From: DSSM01 sp964484125
GTDB taxonomy: Bacteria > Bacteroidota > Ignavibacteria > Tepidaquicellales > Tepidaquicellaceae
NCBI GenBank assembly: GCA_964484125.1
Contig: CAZAEK010000011.1
Span: 1 to 52,632, forward strand
Length of the DNA: 52,632 bases
Direction: 5' to 3'
Under the pieces are notes generated by a model. The model was not told the origin of the DNA. It did not search any database and saw only the letters and a list, made by a program, of their open reading frames with translations. The stretch's first letter is position 1, and the number at the start of each line of letters is the position of its first letter. Of the stretch, positions 34,019 through 44,169 are shown piece after piece. A program made the position numbers and the translations under genes.

Positions 34019-35143
34019 TTAAATATTAAAAATTTCTCTCGATTTGAGAGCTTTTTTTATTGTATCATTTTTATCTGTTCCGTTTACTGTTATATGTCCC
34101 ATCTTCCTGCCTTTCATTGTTTTATTCTTTCCGTATAAATGCAGGTAAACGTTTTCGCTTTTAAAAATCATTTCGTAGCCCTGTGGCTTTGCCTTCCCAT
34201 TTCGCTCTCCGAGTATATTTATCATTACTGAATACGGAAATAACATACCTGTTTCTCCGAGCGGATATCCGAGTATTGCCCTTATGTGATTCTCAAATTG
34301 CGAAGTCCTACTTCCTTCTATTGTATAATGACCTGTATTATGAACTCTCGGTGCAAGTTCATTTACTAATATTTTATTATCGTTTGTTAGAAAAAGTTCA
34401 ATTCCCATTACACCAGTGTAATCTATTTTTTCTATTATTGTCTTTGCGATTTCCTTTATCTGCTCAGTCTTCTCTACTTCTGCTTCATAAGGCGCTATTA
34501 CCAGATGGCATATATGGTTTTTCTGGATTGTTTCTACCGGGGAATAAAATTTTATTTCTCCTTCTCTGCTTCTGACTGCCTGAATTGCTAATTCCATCTT
34601 TATGTCTATATATTTCTCACACATCACCTTGCCGCGTTCTGCGATTGAATTAAATGCATTTTCGATTTCATCTTCTGATTTTATGGTTGCGTTTCCTTTG
34701 CCGTCATATCCCATTGTTCTGGATTTCAATAAAACCGGATATTTATGTTCATTTGCAAATTCTATTACATCCTTTTCGCTTTCTGCCTCGCAAAATTCTG
34801 CAACCGGAATGCCATTGTCTTTTAAAAATCTTTTCTGTTCGTATTTATCCTGTATTCTCTTTATCACTGTGGAATCCGGAAATACTTTTACTCCGGAATT
34901 TTCAATATACTCAAGTATCTGATAGTCTATAAATTCATTCTCAAGTGTTATTATATCACATTTCTTTATGAATTTATCAAGTCTTGAAAAGTCGTTCCAT
35001 TGTCCGTATGTCTCTCCATGCGAAATCCTACCTGCGGGCGAATTCTTCTCATTTGAGTATATATAAATTCTGAAGTCATACCTGCTGACCGCCTCTATCA
35101 TCATCCGCGCGAGCTGGCCGCCTCCCAATATTCCTATTCTCAT
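34019..35143 (-). CDS. purK: 5-(carboxyamino)imidazole ribonucleotide synthase
   Basis: PurK carboxylates AIR with ATP and bicarbonate in purine biosynthesis. The 374-residue ATP-grasp enzyme opens with IGILGGGQLARMM, carries 'YPVLLKSRTMGYDGKGN' and ends its core with 'NELAPRVHNTGHYTIEG', the PurK signature. purE, its usual neighbour, is not in the window. It lies 1 bp from ctpA and 12 bp from the SPFH gene, inside a long minus-strand run. Confidence 0.95.
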   Translation of the reverse strand: MRIGILGGGQLARMMIEAVSRYDFRIYIYSNEKNSPAGRISHGETYGQWNDFSRLDKFIKKCDIITLENEFIDYQILEYIENSGVKVFPDSTVIKRIQDKYEQKRFLKDNGIPVAEFCEAESEKDVIEFANEHKYPVLLKSRTMGYDGKGNATIKSEDEIENAFNSIAERGKVMCEKYIDIKMELAIQAVRSREGEIKFYSPVETIQKNHICHLVIAPYEAEVEKTEQIKEIAKTIIEKIDYTGVMGIELFLTNDNKILVNELAPRVHNTGHYTIEGSRTSQFENHIRAILGYPLGETGMLFPYSVMINILGERNGKAKPQGYEMIFKSENVYLHLYGKNKTMKGRKMGHITVNGTDKNDTIKKALKSREIFNI

Positions 35144-35144
35144 T

Positions 35145-36818
35145 CTATTTTCTGTTTAATATTGAATTGTATTCTAATGGTGTCTTTATTATTCTTATTG
35201 CTTCTGTTACTGCCTTATCATTATTTAATGACGCTTTTACTCTCTCATCTTCATTCAGTATCCTCTTGTTTATTTCTTTCTCTATTGCAAGTTTTATTTC
35301 TTCCGATACCTTGTCTATCTCCTTTGCTTCTTCAGTCTGTAAATCATCTTTAAGCTTGGATAAAAATTCATAATATTCCTTTGAATAATTTTTCCTGTCT
35401 GCTATTAATTTTAATTCTTCTATTTTTTTATCTGCCTCTGATTTAAAATCAAATCCTTCCGATTTTATGAAATCCTTGAATTCATTGAATATCTTATCCG
35501 ACATTGTAAATGATTTTATTCCCGGATTATTTGATAAGTAATAATTTGCGAATTTAAAAAACATATCCTTCTGATATAATGCCATATATATCTCGCTCTC
35601 TTCTTCTGGCGTTATTTCTATATCGGGCGATATACCTCCGTTTGCCTTTACTGTTCTGCCGTTTAGCGTTTTGAAGTTTGTCTGATTAAATCCTTCGATG
35701 TTTGAAAATACTCCGTATTTATTTTCTTTGAAGTAATTCTTCTCCTGTATCCACCTGCCCGATGGAGTATAATATCTCTGCATCGTTATCTTCAGCTTTG
35801 AACCGTAACTCAGATCCCTGATCTGCTGAACCAATCCCTTACCAAATGAACGGCTTCCGATTATTACGCCTCTGTCTAAATCCTGTATTGCGCCTGATAC
35901 TATTTCAGAGGCAGATGCAGTATTTTTATTTATTAATATTACAAGTGGTATATCTTCCGGTATCAATGGTTCCTGCTTTGAAAAAAATTTATTCTCCGAA
36001 TTTTTTTCCCTCCCTTTCGTAATTAATAAAAGACTGTTTCTTGCTACAAACTTATTTAATATACCAATTGCAGATTCCAGTAATCCGCCTCCGTTATTTC
36101 TCAGGTCAAATATCACTCCCTTCAGATTTCCCTTTGCCTTAAACGTCTTTAATGCATTCTCAACTTCGTTTTCCGATGTATTTGTAAATCTGTCAAGTTT
36201 TATATATGCTATGCCGTCTGATTCTTCGCCGGCATATCCGTAATATGGAATATTCTTAAGTATTATTTCCTGACGTATTAGCTCAAAGTTTATTATATCT
36301 CCGCCCCTATCAACTTTGAATTTTACTGCGGAGCCCGGCTGACCCCTTACCATCTTCCTTATGCTCTCAAGCTTCATACCGCTTAAATTTATTCCGTCTA
36401 TTTCAAGTATTTTATCACCATGTCTCAGTCCCTTTTTCTCGGCTTCATATCCAGTCATTACATCAGATACAAATACTATGCTGTCCCTTAATTCAATTGT
36501 TATTCCTATTCCGCCGTATTTTCCCGATGTTATCAACTCAATCTCATTTCTGTTGGTCTCATCATAATATACTGTATATGGGTCAAGCGTTCCAAGCATT
36601 CCCTCTATCCCTGCCCTCATAAATTTATCAACATCAATATTATCAACATAATTCAGCGAAACTTCTTTATATACCTTCCCGAATATATCAAAATTGCGGT
36701 TTATCCTGTCAAATACGTCTTCATCTGTCTTTAATGCCGCTCCATAAATTATATTTATGGAAAAAAGAATACTTAAATAGAAAAATACTATTTTTCTCTT
36801 CCGGTTTAAAAAGTTCAT
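35145..36818 (-). CDS. ctpA: C-terminal processing peptidase (S41 family)
   Basis: The 557-residue exported serine protease has a hydrophobic signal near residues 10-27, a PDZ domain ('YGGIGITIEL' to 'GDKILEIDG', about residues 98-160), and the S41 core. The catalytic serine is in TASASE (about 302-304) and the general-base lysine in SFGKG (about 328). The family trims C-termini of periplasmic proteins in envelope quality control. The start overlaps the tmk stop as TAATG. The C-terminal ~130 residues are helical and charged. Confidence 0.95.
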   Translation of the reverse strand: MNFLNRKRKIVFFYLSILFSINIIYGAALKTDEDVFDRINRNFDIFGKVYKEVSLNYVDNIDVDKFMRAGIEGMLGTLDPYTVYYDETNRNEIELITSGKYGGIGITIELRDSIVFVSDVMTGYEAEKKGLRHGDKILEIDGINLSGMKLESIRKMVRGQPGSAVKFKVDRGGDIINFELIRQEIILKNIPYYGYAGEESDGIAYIKLDRFTNTSENEVENALKTFKAKGNLKGVIFDLRNNGGGLLESAIGILNKFVARNSLLLITKGREKNSENKFFSKQEPLIPEDIPLVILINKNTASASEIVSGAIQDLDRGVIIGSRSFGKGLVQQIRDLSYGSKLKITMQRYYTPSGRWIQEKNYFKENKYGVFSNIEGFNQTNFKTLNGRTVKANGGISPDIEITPEEESEIYMALYQKDMFFKFANYYLSNNPGIKSFTMSDKIFNEFKDFIKSEGFDFKSEADKKIEELKLIADRKNYSKEYYEFLSKLKDDLQTEEAKEIDKVSEEIKLAIEKEINKRILNEDERVKASLNNDKAVTEAIRIIKTPLEYNSILNRK

Positions 36819-37423
36819 TATATTTTAATTATTTTTTTTATTTCTTCGTGTATAATTTCTTTATCCTGTTTCCCGTCAATAATAACAAACCTTCTTTTAT
36901 TTGTACGGGCTATCTCTCTGAATCCCGATATCACTTTCCTGTGATAAGTTATCTCTTTTGCCTCCATTCTGTCCTTTCCTCTGCCTGATTTAATCAACCT
37001 TCTCTGCCTTTCTTTCTCATCTATGTCTATCAGAAATGAAATATCCGGCTTCAGATTTGTTGTTGCAATTTTATTTATTGTCTCTATAGTTTTCTTATCT
37101 ATCTTTCCGCCATAGCCCTGATATGCAGTTGAAGAATCATAATATCTGTCGCATATTACATAATACCCCGCTTTCAGCTTCGGCTTTATTACCTCTTCAG
37201 TCAATTGATGCCTCGACGCTGAAAATAAAAGAAACTCAGTCAGCGAATACATTTTACTATTTGTTTTATCAAGTAATATGTGCCTGATTTTTTCAGATAT
37301 CTCTGTGCCTCCGGGCTCTCTTACTAATATTACCTTCAACTTCCGCTTTTTCAGATATTCATATAACATCTGTGACTGGGTTGATTTTCCGCTTCTGTCT
37401 ATTCCTTCAAATGTTATAAACAA
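36818..37423 (-). CDS. tmk: Thymidylate kinase
   Basis: Tmk phosphorylates dTMP to dTDP. The 201-residue product starts at a TTG (MFITFEGIDRSGKSTQ). The P-loop is GIDRSGKST, with Arg where GIDGAGKST is commoner. Other motifs are VREPGGTEISEKIR, the DRY motif in CDRYYDSSTAYQG, and the LID region GRGKDRME. Its stop and the ctpA start form TAATG. It is divergent from the DUF218 gene with a 92-bp gap and is the first gene of the minus-strand run. Confidence 0.96.
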   Translation of the reverse strand: MFITFEGIDRSGKSTQSQMLYEYLKKRKLKVILVREPGGTEISEKIRHILLDKTNSKMYSLTEFLLFSASRHQLTEEVIKPKLKAGYYVICDRYYDSSTAYQGYGGKIDKKTIETINKIATTNLKPDISFLIDIDEKERQRRLIKSGRGKDRMEAKEITYHRKVISGFREIARTNKRRFVIIDGKQDKEIIHEEIKKIIKI

Positions 37424-37515
37424 TTTTTTGCTTCTTTTAGTTTTTACGAATTTTTACAAATTATGCATTTTTTAAAGCAATTTCAAAATACAAATATTTT
37501 AATTAATTTAGTACG

Positions 37516-38493
37516 TTGAAAAGTAAAATTTACATATTATCAGTTGTAATTCTCTCTTCTGCTGTATCTATCTTCCTGCTCGCTTTTACAAGATATAGCA
37601 ATCAGAACTTATTGCTCGCTAAATACAGTTTCTTTAAAACCGGTAATCTGATTTCATTTCTTTTCTTTTCAGTTATAATTATTCTTTCTTTTGTTAATAT
37701 ATTCCTCAAAGCTAAATACAATCTTAAATCACTCGTAGTTATTGCAATCATCTCTTTTCTCGGTCTGCTTTTTGCTGCGCTTATCAATTTTACTTCTGAA
37801 AGGGAAACAAAAATTTTTTTCGGTGCCGTCTCTCTTATTATGAATGGATATGTGCTTATTTCACTTTTTAACCTCGCAATCTCACGCTCAAAAAAAATTC
37901 ACTACTTCAGTAATGCAATGTATCTTTTAATTGTTGCTTTAATTGGATTTGTTATTAATATAATGCAGATTTATTACTATAAAGATGATTTCGAAAATTT
38001 AAAATCTTCTAACTCCAAAGCCGATGCAGGTGTAATTCTCGGAGCTGCTGTATGGGGCGGGAAAAGACCTTCACCTGTTTTCAGAGAACGCATCAATAAG
38101 GGCTTCGAACTCTATGAAAGTAAAATCGTACCGAAACTCGTACTAACCGGCGGCGGCTCTCCCGGTGAATTATCAGAAGCAGAAGTCGCAAAAAATGAAC
38201 TTATTAAATACGGCGTAAACCCGAATAATCTTCTTATAGAAAATAAATCTAACTCAACAAACGAACAAATTCAATACATAAGAGATAATCTTTATTTCAG
38301 ATATAAGTGGAATCGTATTATTATAATTTCTGACAATTTTCACTTGTTTCGTTCATCAGAAATTTGCAGATTTAACAATATAAACGTTAGTTGTGTTTCT
38401 ACTGATACACCGCTTAGCACAGAAGGCGTTATGAATTTCTGTATTAAAGAAAGTGTTGCAGTGCTGTTTTTCTGGTTCTTTGGAATAGGATAA
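37516..38493 (+). CDS. DUF218/YdcF-like membrane protein
   Basis: The 325-residue protein starts at a TTG and has four or five N-terminal membrane helices (about residues 5-150). A C-terminal DUF218 domain follows, identified by 'DAGVILGAAVWGGKRPSPVFRERI', 'PKLVLTGGG', 'SEAEVAKNELIKYGV' and 'NSTNEQIQYI'. SanA/ElyC/YdcF relatives act in the envelope, where ElyC is linked to undecaprenyl phosphate metabolism, but the reaction is undefined. It is divergent from tmk and 28 bp upstream of nusB. Confidence 0.88.
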   Translation: MKSKIYILSVVILSSAVSIFLLAFTRYSNQNLLLAKYSFFKTGNLISFLFFSVIIILSFVNIFLKAKYNLKSLVVIAIISFLGLLFAALINFTSERETKIFFGAVSLIMNGYVLISLFNLAISRSKKIHYFSNAMYLLIVALIGFVINIMQIYYYKDDFENLKSSNSKADAGVILGAAVWGGKRPSPVFRERINKGFELYESKIVPKLVLTGGGSPGELSEAEVAKNELIKYGVNPNNLLIENKSNSTNEQIQYIRDNLYFRYKWNRIIIISDNFHLFRSSEICRFNNINVSCVSTDTPLSTEGVMNFCIKESVAVLFFWFFGIG

Positions 38494-38521
38494 TTTTTAA
38501 TGAAATTTTTTATATAACAAA

Positions 38522-38992
38522 ATGCGAATTACAAGGCGGGAAGCAAGGATTAAAGTACTCAATGTCCTGTATGCTCATTGGGTCAGTAAAGATCCCATTG
38601 AAAAAGTAAAAAGAGATTTACTGTCAGATATTGAGGATACCGATAAACTTGAATTTATTAATAAATTGGTTGATGTAGCTGTCAGCAATGTTGATAAATT
38701 TGATGCCCTTATTCAGGCAAAATTAAATAACTGGGAGTTTGACAGAATTGCATTGATTGATAAAATTACTATGCGAATGGCACTTGCTGAAATTCTGCAT
38801 TTCCCCGAAATTCCTACCAAGGTTTCGATTAATGAAGCAATTGATATTGTCAAAGATTATAGCACAAAAACAAGCGGTGCTTTTATTAACGGAGTTCTCG
38901 ATTCCATTACATTGGATTTAAAAAAATATAATAAACTTAATAAAAGCGGCAGGGGTTTAATAGATAAAAAAAACAAACGCAGTGAAAAATAA
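38522..38992 (+). CDS. nusB: Transcription antitermination factor NusB
   Basis: NusB binds boxA RNA with NusE (S10) in rRNA antitermination. The 156-residue all-helical product begins 'RITRREARIKVLNVLYAHWVS' and contains 'FDRIALIDKITMRMALAEILHFPEIPTKVSINEAIDIVKDYS' and 'FINGVLDSI', which are diagnostic. The charged C-terminal tail is extended. It overlaps the next gene by 11 bp. Confidence 0.96.
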   Translation: MRITRREARIKVLNVLYAHWVSKDPIEKVKRDLLSDIEDTDKLEFINKLVDVAVSNVDKFDALIQAKLNNWEFDRIALIDKITMRMALAEILHFPEIPTKVSINEAIDIVKDYSTKTSGAFINGVLDSITLDLKKYNKLNKSGRGLIDKKNKRSEK

Positions 38993-40232
38993 ATCTTCTG
39001 TCTTTTACTGGTCTCTCTATGATTTCGGTAATTCATCTTATGCCGTCATTATTCTCGCCTTTGTCTATGCCGTCTATTTTACTGAAGTTATCTGCGCCCA
39101 AAGCAGAGAAGCTGATTTCTTCTGGTCGCTCGGTATTAATATCTCTATGATTATTTCTGCTGTACTGAATCCGGTATGCGGTGCTATTGCAGATAAAACA
39201 TCTAATAAAAAATCCTTTCTCCTGTTTTTTACGCTGCTTGCTGTTATACCTACGGCTCTGCTATATTTCACCGGAGCCGGAACAATATTTCTCGGATTAA
39301 CTCTCTTTATTATTTCCAATATCGGCTTCCAAACGGGTTTGACTTTTTACGACGCTTTCATACCTGATATCGTTGAAGAAAAATACTATAACAGAGTCTC
39401 CGGTATCGGTTATGCTGTCGGTTATATCGGCTCTCTTGTTTCTGTATTACTCGTCTTCCCTTTCGCTGGTAATTACAATCTGCTTTTCCCGGTCTCTGCT
39501 TTGTTTTACCTTGTTTTTTCTTTACCACTTTTTTTCTTCCTTAAAGAAAAGAAAATTCAAATCTCCGCTAATGAATCTTTCCAGCATTATATTAAATTCG
39601 GTTTTAAAAAAGTTTTCGATACTATTAAACATATTAATAATTACAGGAACCTTAAAAATTATCTTATCGCTTATTTCCTCTATATTGATGCTGTTAATAC
39701 TATTATATTCTTCGCAGGAATTTATGCTAATAAAACACTCGGCTTTTCCACTATTCAGCTCGCAGTTTTCTTTATTATTGTTCAGTTTACTGCTATGATT
39801 GGTTCGTTATTGTTTGGAAAAATCGGTGATAAACTCGGAATTAAAAATTCTATATTCCTAAATATATTCTTCTGGATTCTCATCCTCATTTTTATATTCT
39901 TTACTGCTAATGATTCTTCTTTAACTATTGCCGGTTTCCAAATCCATTTCTTCTTCATTGCCGGCGGTTTCGCTGGAACTTTTCTCGGCTCTACACAAAG
40001 TCTCTCACGGGCTCTGATGGCTAAACTTACTCCTCCCGAAATTAAAACTGAATTCTTCGGCTTTTACTCTCTCTTCGAAAAAACCTCTACTCTCTTAGGT
40101 CCGTTAACTTTTGGACTCGTTTCTTATATTTCCGGCTCTCAAAAGTTTGCAATTCTCTCAGTGGGCTTGTTTTTCATTTTAGGCGCATTGTTCCTGAAAA
40201 AAGTAAAAGAGACTAAATCACTCTCTTTATGA
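38982..40232 (+). CDS. UMF1/Atg22-type major facilitator transporter
   Basis: The 416-residue membrane protein begins at a GTG that overlaps nusB by 11 bp. The opening 'FYWSLYDFGNSSYAVIILAFVYAVYF' is the hallmark of the UMF1 (vacuole effluxer Atg22-like) MFS branch, and about 12 hydrophobic segments follow, with 'GKIGDKLGIKNS' as the loop motif. The likely role is solute efflux with unknown substrate. Third positions are unusually C/T-rich. Confidence 0.9.
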   Translation: MKNKSSVFYWSLYDFGNSSYAVIILAFVYAVYFTEVICAQSREADFFWSLGINISMIISAVLNPVCGAIADKTSNKKSFLLFFTLLAVIPTALLYFTGAGTIFLGLTLFIISNIGFQTGLTFYDAFIPDIVEEKYYNRVSGIGYAVGYIGSLVSVLLVFPFAGNYNLLFPVSALFYLVFSLPLFFFLKEKKIQISANESFQHYIKFGFKKVFDTIKHINNYRNLKNYLIAYFLYIDAVNTIIFFAGIYANKTLGFSTIQLAVFFIIVQFTAMIGSLLFGKIGDKLGIKNSIFLNIFFWILILIFIFFTANDSSLTIAGFQIHFFFIAGGFAGTFLGSTQSLSRALMAKLTPPEIKTEFFGFYSLFEKTSTLLGPLTFGLVSYISGSQKFAILSVGLFFILGALFLKKVKETKSLSL

Positions 40233-40397
40233 GAAAAAGACCTTTTCTCTGTTTCATTTAATCTTGATTTTAAAAAAAAACCTTTTTAACTTAATATTTC
40301 GTGTCCGGTATGTTCTTTTACTTTTTTAAGTTTTTTTTCTGAAATCATTATTTTAAACCCCAAATATTTTAATAACTTAATTTATTAAAAATTACAA

Positions 40398-43300
40398 ATG
40401 TTTACCCTAAAAAATTCGATTAGCAAAGCTCTTCTGATGAGTTTAGCTATTTTTGCATTTGTTGTTTTTTCAAATGCTAATGCTCAGGAATTCAAATACA
40501 ACGATTCCTGGGGTCCCGACGGTATGTCCGTAAAAGCTAAAAGCCCCTCCGGAGTTACCGTTAATTTCTCCACAAGTTCTGTGATTTTAAACGACGTTAT
40601 GGTAAATGGAATGACTATGAAATCTGTCAATATTCCGTCTGTATTCTTACCAAATAACGAAGGCTATCCTGACTTAGCAGGAACCGGCAGATTCATCGCT
40701 ATTCCTCAGGGTTCTAAAGCAACATACAGAATTATTTCTTCAAGAATTGAAAGATATTCAAATGTTGAAGTAGCTCCTGCTCCAAGAATTCCTCTCGAAA
40801 CTGAATCAGGACCGCTTCAATATACTAAAAATAATTCAGTATATTCGAAGAATGCATATTACCCTGAAAATATTGTCATGCTTTCCGAAGCAAGTAAAAT
40901 TCGCGGCATTGATGTAGTTATGCTTGGTATTACTCCTTTCCAATACAATCCCGTTACTAAAGAATTAATCGTTTACAGGGATTTACAGGTTCAGGTTGAC
41001 TTTATCGGTGGTAATGGTAAATTTGGTGAAGACCGCCTTCGTTCAAGATGGTTTGACCCAATCCTCTCCGATAATATTTTAAACAGCGATATGCTTCCGG
41101 TTATTGATTATGGCAAACTTCCTGTCAATTCTGTAACTCCTGACTATGAATATGTTATCATCAGACCTAATAACCCTGAATTTGCTGCATGGGCTGATAC
41201 TATTAAAAACTTCAGAAATAAACAGGGTATCCGCACAGGCGTTTATTCTATCGCTGATATCGGCGGAAATACTCCTACTCAGATTGAAACCTGGATTAAT
41301 AATGCTTACAATACGTGGACTGTTCCACCTGTAGCAATATTAATTCTCGGCGACTATGGAACGGACGGAAATATTAATGTTACCTCACCTATCTGGAATA
41401 GCTATTGCGTTTCCGATAATATTTATGGAGATGTCAACGGAGACGATATGCCTGAAATCATTATGGCAAGAATGACTGCCAATAACAATGCTCAGCTTCA
41501 GGTTATGGTTACTAAATCTCTCGGATATGAATTAAATCCTCCTACAAGTGCAAGCTTCTATAATAAACCAATTACTGCTCTCGGCTGGCAAACTGAACGC
41601 TGGTTTCAGATTTGCTCCGAAGTCATGGGCGGATTCTTTAAGAAAAAATTTGGAATGAATCCAACCCGTATCAACGTTATCTACTCAGGTACTCCGGGTA
41701 CTGTATGGTCAACTGCAACTAATACTTCTACTGTTGTTAATTACTTCGGAACAGTCGGTCTCGGCTATATTCCGATGACTCCGGATTCTCTCGGTAACTG
41801 GAATAACGGTAGTGCCCAGATGGTTGTAGATGCTCTTAACGCCGGCGCATTTATGCTCCAACACAGAGACCACGGCGCAGAAACGGGATGGGGTGAACCT
41901 GCATTCCAGAGTTCTCACATTTCACAATTAACTAACACCAATCTTTCTTATATATTCTCGATTAACTGCTTAACCGGTAAATATAACTATGGCAGCGAAT
42001 GTTTTGCTGAAAAATTCCACAGATATACTTACAATGGACAGAATGCAGGTTGTGTTGGTATTCTTGCCGCTTCAGAAGTTTCTTACTCATTTGTTAATGA
42101 TACCTATGCCTGGGGTTTGTATGATAATATGTGGCCAAGCTTTATGCCCGCTTACGGTACTACACCATCTTCAAGAGATGTAAGACCGGGATTCGGTAAT
42201 GCTGCTGGTAAATATTTCTTACAGCAATCAAGCTGGCCATATAACACAAACAATAAACAGGTTACTTATCATTTATTCCACCACCACGGTGATGCATTCC
42301 TGCAAATGTATTATGCAGTTCCGACTGCCTTAACTCCTACACATGCTTCAACAATTACCTATGGTGCAACAACTTTTAACGTAACTGTTGATTCAGGTGC
42401 ATTTATTTGTCTCTCTTACAATGGCAATATTGTAGGTAGAAATACAAGCGTAGGTGGTACTACAGTTGTCAATTTGACAAATGTTCCTACTCCCGGAAAT
42501 CAATTAGATATCGTTATCACCAAGCAGAATAAATACCGCTATATGCAGAAAGTCAACGTTATTCCTGCTTCAGGTCCTTTTGTTGTTTACTTGAATAGCA
42601 CAATTAACGATGCTCCTCCTCTTGGCAATGGTAACGGTTTGATGGATTATGCTGAAACTAACAAACTCAATCTTAAAATTAAAAATGTCGGCTTTGCTCA
42701 GGCAACAAATGTTAATGTAAAAGTTACTACTACCGATTCATATATCACAATGACTGACTCAACTGAACTCTATGGAAATATCAATAGCAATGACTCACTT
42801 CTTATAAATAATGCATTTACCTATAATGTTGCTAATAACATTCCTGATATGAGAACTGTCCAGTTCAAGGTTACTGCTACAAGCGGTTCAAATGAATGGA
42901 TATCATATTTCGATATCGTTGCTCATGCTCCTTTTGTGAAAAAAGGTTCACACGCAATTGTTGACTCAATCGGAAATAATAACGGCAGATGGGATGCCAA
43001 TGAACAGGTTAAACTAAAAGTATTTGAACTGAATACAGGTTCATCCCAGGCGAAAAATGTAACAGGAAGAATCATCTGCTCAAGTCCTTATGTAACTATC
43101 AATCTTGATAGTAATGTCTATGGTAATATCAATGGCGCCGACTCAGTATTCAAATACTTCACCCTTACTTCTGCTGCAAATACTCCGGCAGGTACAGTTG
43201 CCACAGTTGTTCTCAGAACAAGAGCCGATTACAACGTCGTAAAACTTGATACAATGCAATTAACTATCGGACAAAATGTTGCTATAATCGGTAATGGTAC

Positions 43301-44102
43301 TACTGCTTGCGGTTGGCCATTCTACACATTCTATATGGATTCCAGAACATGCATGCTCTATACCTCTGCTGAAATTCTTGCAAGCGGCGTTTCAAATGGC
43401 GGTTATATTACAAAAATCGGCTTCGATGTTACTACTGCTGCTTCTCAGGTTATGAACGGATTTAAAGTATATATGAAAAATGAATCCGCTTCATCGCTGT
43501 CTGGATTTATGACCGGCGGTACACTTGTATATGATGCACCTTATACAGTAACCGGTACTGGCTGGCAGTATATTAATCTTACAACTCCATTCCTGTGGAT
43601 CGGCTCACAAAACCTCGCTATTGAAATTTGCTTCAACAATAGCTCATATACATCAAATACTACTGTTAAAGGTACACCAAATACACTTAATCAGAATAAA
43701 CACAATCACTCTGACTTATCTTCAGGTGATGGCTGCGTTTCGATTACTTCACCAGGAACAACCTACACTGCAAGACCAAATATCAGTCTGACAGTTAATG
43801 CCCCAGTTAATCTCACAAATGAAAATAATCTTATTCCGACTAAGTATGAATTAGCTCAGAACTTCCCGAATCCTTTCAACCCTTCAACTAAAATAAACTT
43901 TGCTATTCCTAAACAGGGAATGGTTACTCTGAAGGTCTTTGATATACTCGGAAGGGAAGTTGCAGTTCTCGTTAACGACGTAAAACAACCCGGATATTAC
44001 TCTCTTGATTTTGATGCCTCGCATCTCGCAAGTGGTGTATATTTCTACAAACTTACATCCGGAACATTTAACGAAGTTAAGAGAATGGTTCTCGTGAAAT
44101 AA
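40398..44102 (+). CDS. Gingipain-family cysteine protease (C25) with T9SS sorting domain
   Basis: The 1234-residue secreted protein has a signal peptide (to about residue 29, NANAQ), a C25 propeptide region (about 30-240), and a caspase-like peptidase C25 domain (about 250-620). Candidate catalytic residues are His492 in HRDHG and Cys524 in SINCLTG. After an Ig-like segment come two tandem beta-sandwich domains each opening with a NGxx(D)A(N)E motif (GNGNGLMDYAETN and GNNNGRWDANEQ), then a jelly-roll region with 'MDSRTCMLYTSAEIL', and a type A T9SS sorting domain (NFPNPFNPSTK, DILGREVAVLVN, SGVYFYKL, ending KRMVLVK). It should be exported by T9SS and attached or released outside. A 165-bp AT-rich leader precedes it; a strong terminator follows. 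Confidence 0.94.
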   Translation: MFTLKNSISKALLMSLAIFAFVVFSNANAQEFKYNDSWGPDGMSVKAKSPSGVTVNFSTSSVILNDVMVNGMTMKSVNIPSVFLPNNEGYPDLAGTGRFIAIPQGSKATYRIISSRIERYSNVEVAPAPRIPLETESGPLQYTKNNSVYSKNAYYPENIVMLSEASKIRGIDVVMLGITPFQYNPVTKELIVYRDLQVQVDFIGGNGKFGEDRLRSRWFDPILSDNILNSDMLPVIDYGKLPVNSVTPDYEYVIIRPNNPEFAAWADTIKNFRNKQGIRTGVYSIADIGGNTPTQIETWINNAYNTWTVPPVAILILGDYGTDGNINVTSPIWNSYCVSDNIYGDVNGDDMPEIIMARMTANNNAQLQVMVTKSLGYELNPPTSASFYNKPITALGWQTERWFQICSEVMGGFFKKKFGMNPTRINVIYSGTPGTVWSTATNTSTVVNYFGTVGLGYIPMTPDSLGNWNNGSAQMVVDALNAGAFMLQHRDHGAETGWGEPAFQSSHISQLTNTNLSYIFSINCLTGKYNYGSECFAEKFHRYTYNGQNAGCVGILAASEVSYSFVNDTYAWGLYDNMWPSFMPAYGTTPSSRDVRPGFGNAAGKYFLQQSSWPYNTNNKQVTYHLFHHHGDAFLQMYYAVPTALTPTHASTITYGATTFNVTVDSGAFICLSYNGNIVGRNTSVGGTTVVNLTNVPTPGNQLDIVITKQNKYRYMQKVNVIPASGPFVVYLNSTINDAPPLGNGNGLMDYAETNKLNLKIKNVGFAQATNVNVKVTTTDSYITMTDSTELYGNINSNDSLLINNAFTYNVANNIPDMRTVQFKVTATSGSNEWISYFDIVAHAPFVKKGSHAIVDSIGNNNGRWDANEQVKLKVFELNTGSSQAKNVTGRIICSSPYVTINLDSNVYGNINGADSVFKYFTLTSAANTPAGTVATVVLRTRADYNVVKLDTMQLTIGQNVAIIGNGTTACGWPFYTFYMDSRTCMLYTSAEILASGVSNGGYITKIGFDVTTAASQVMNGFKVYMKNESASSLSGFMTGGTLVYDAPYTVTGTGWQYINLTTPFLWIGSQNLAIEICFNNSSYTSNTTVKGTPNTLNQNKHNHSDLSSGDGCVSITSPGTTYTARPNISLTVNAPVNLTNENNLIPTKYELAQNFPNPFNPSTKINFAIPKQGMVTLKVFDILGREVAVLVNDVKQPGYYSLDFDASHLASGVYFYKLTSGTFNEVKRMVLVK

Positions 44103-44133
44103 ATCCCACAAATAAACATACATTATCCACCGC

Positions 44134-44169
44134 AACCTTCCCAGGCACTCCGCTTGGGAAGGTTTTTTT
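44134..44169 (+). terminator. Strong intrinsic terminator of the C25 protease gene
   Basis: A perfect 10-bp stem, AACCTTCCCA (44134-44143) and TGGGAAGGTT (44154-44163), closes a 10-nt loop and runs into seven T (44163-44169). It lies 32 bp after the stop codon. The T-run also begins the tandem repeat array. Confidence 0.93.

Noticed and set aside
34183..34575. Plus-strand open frame over purK
   Set aside because: It is an antisense shadow of purK with no family features. Similar shadows over serS, ctpA, gyrB and sufC were dropped for the same reason.
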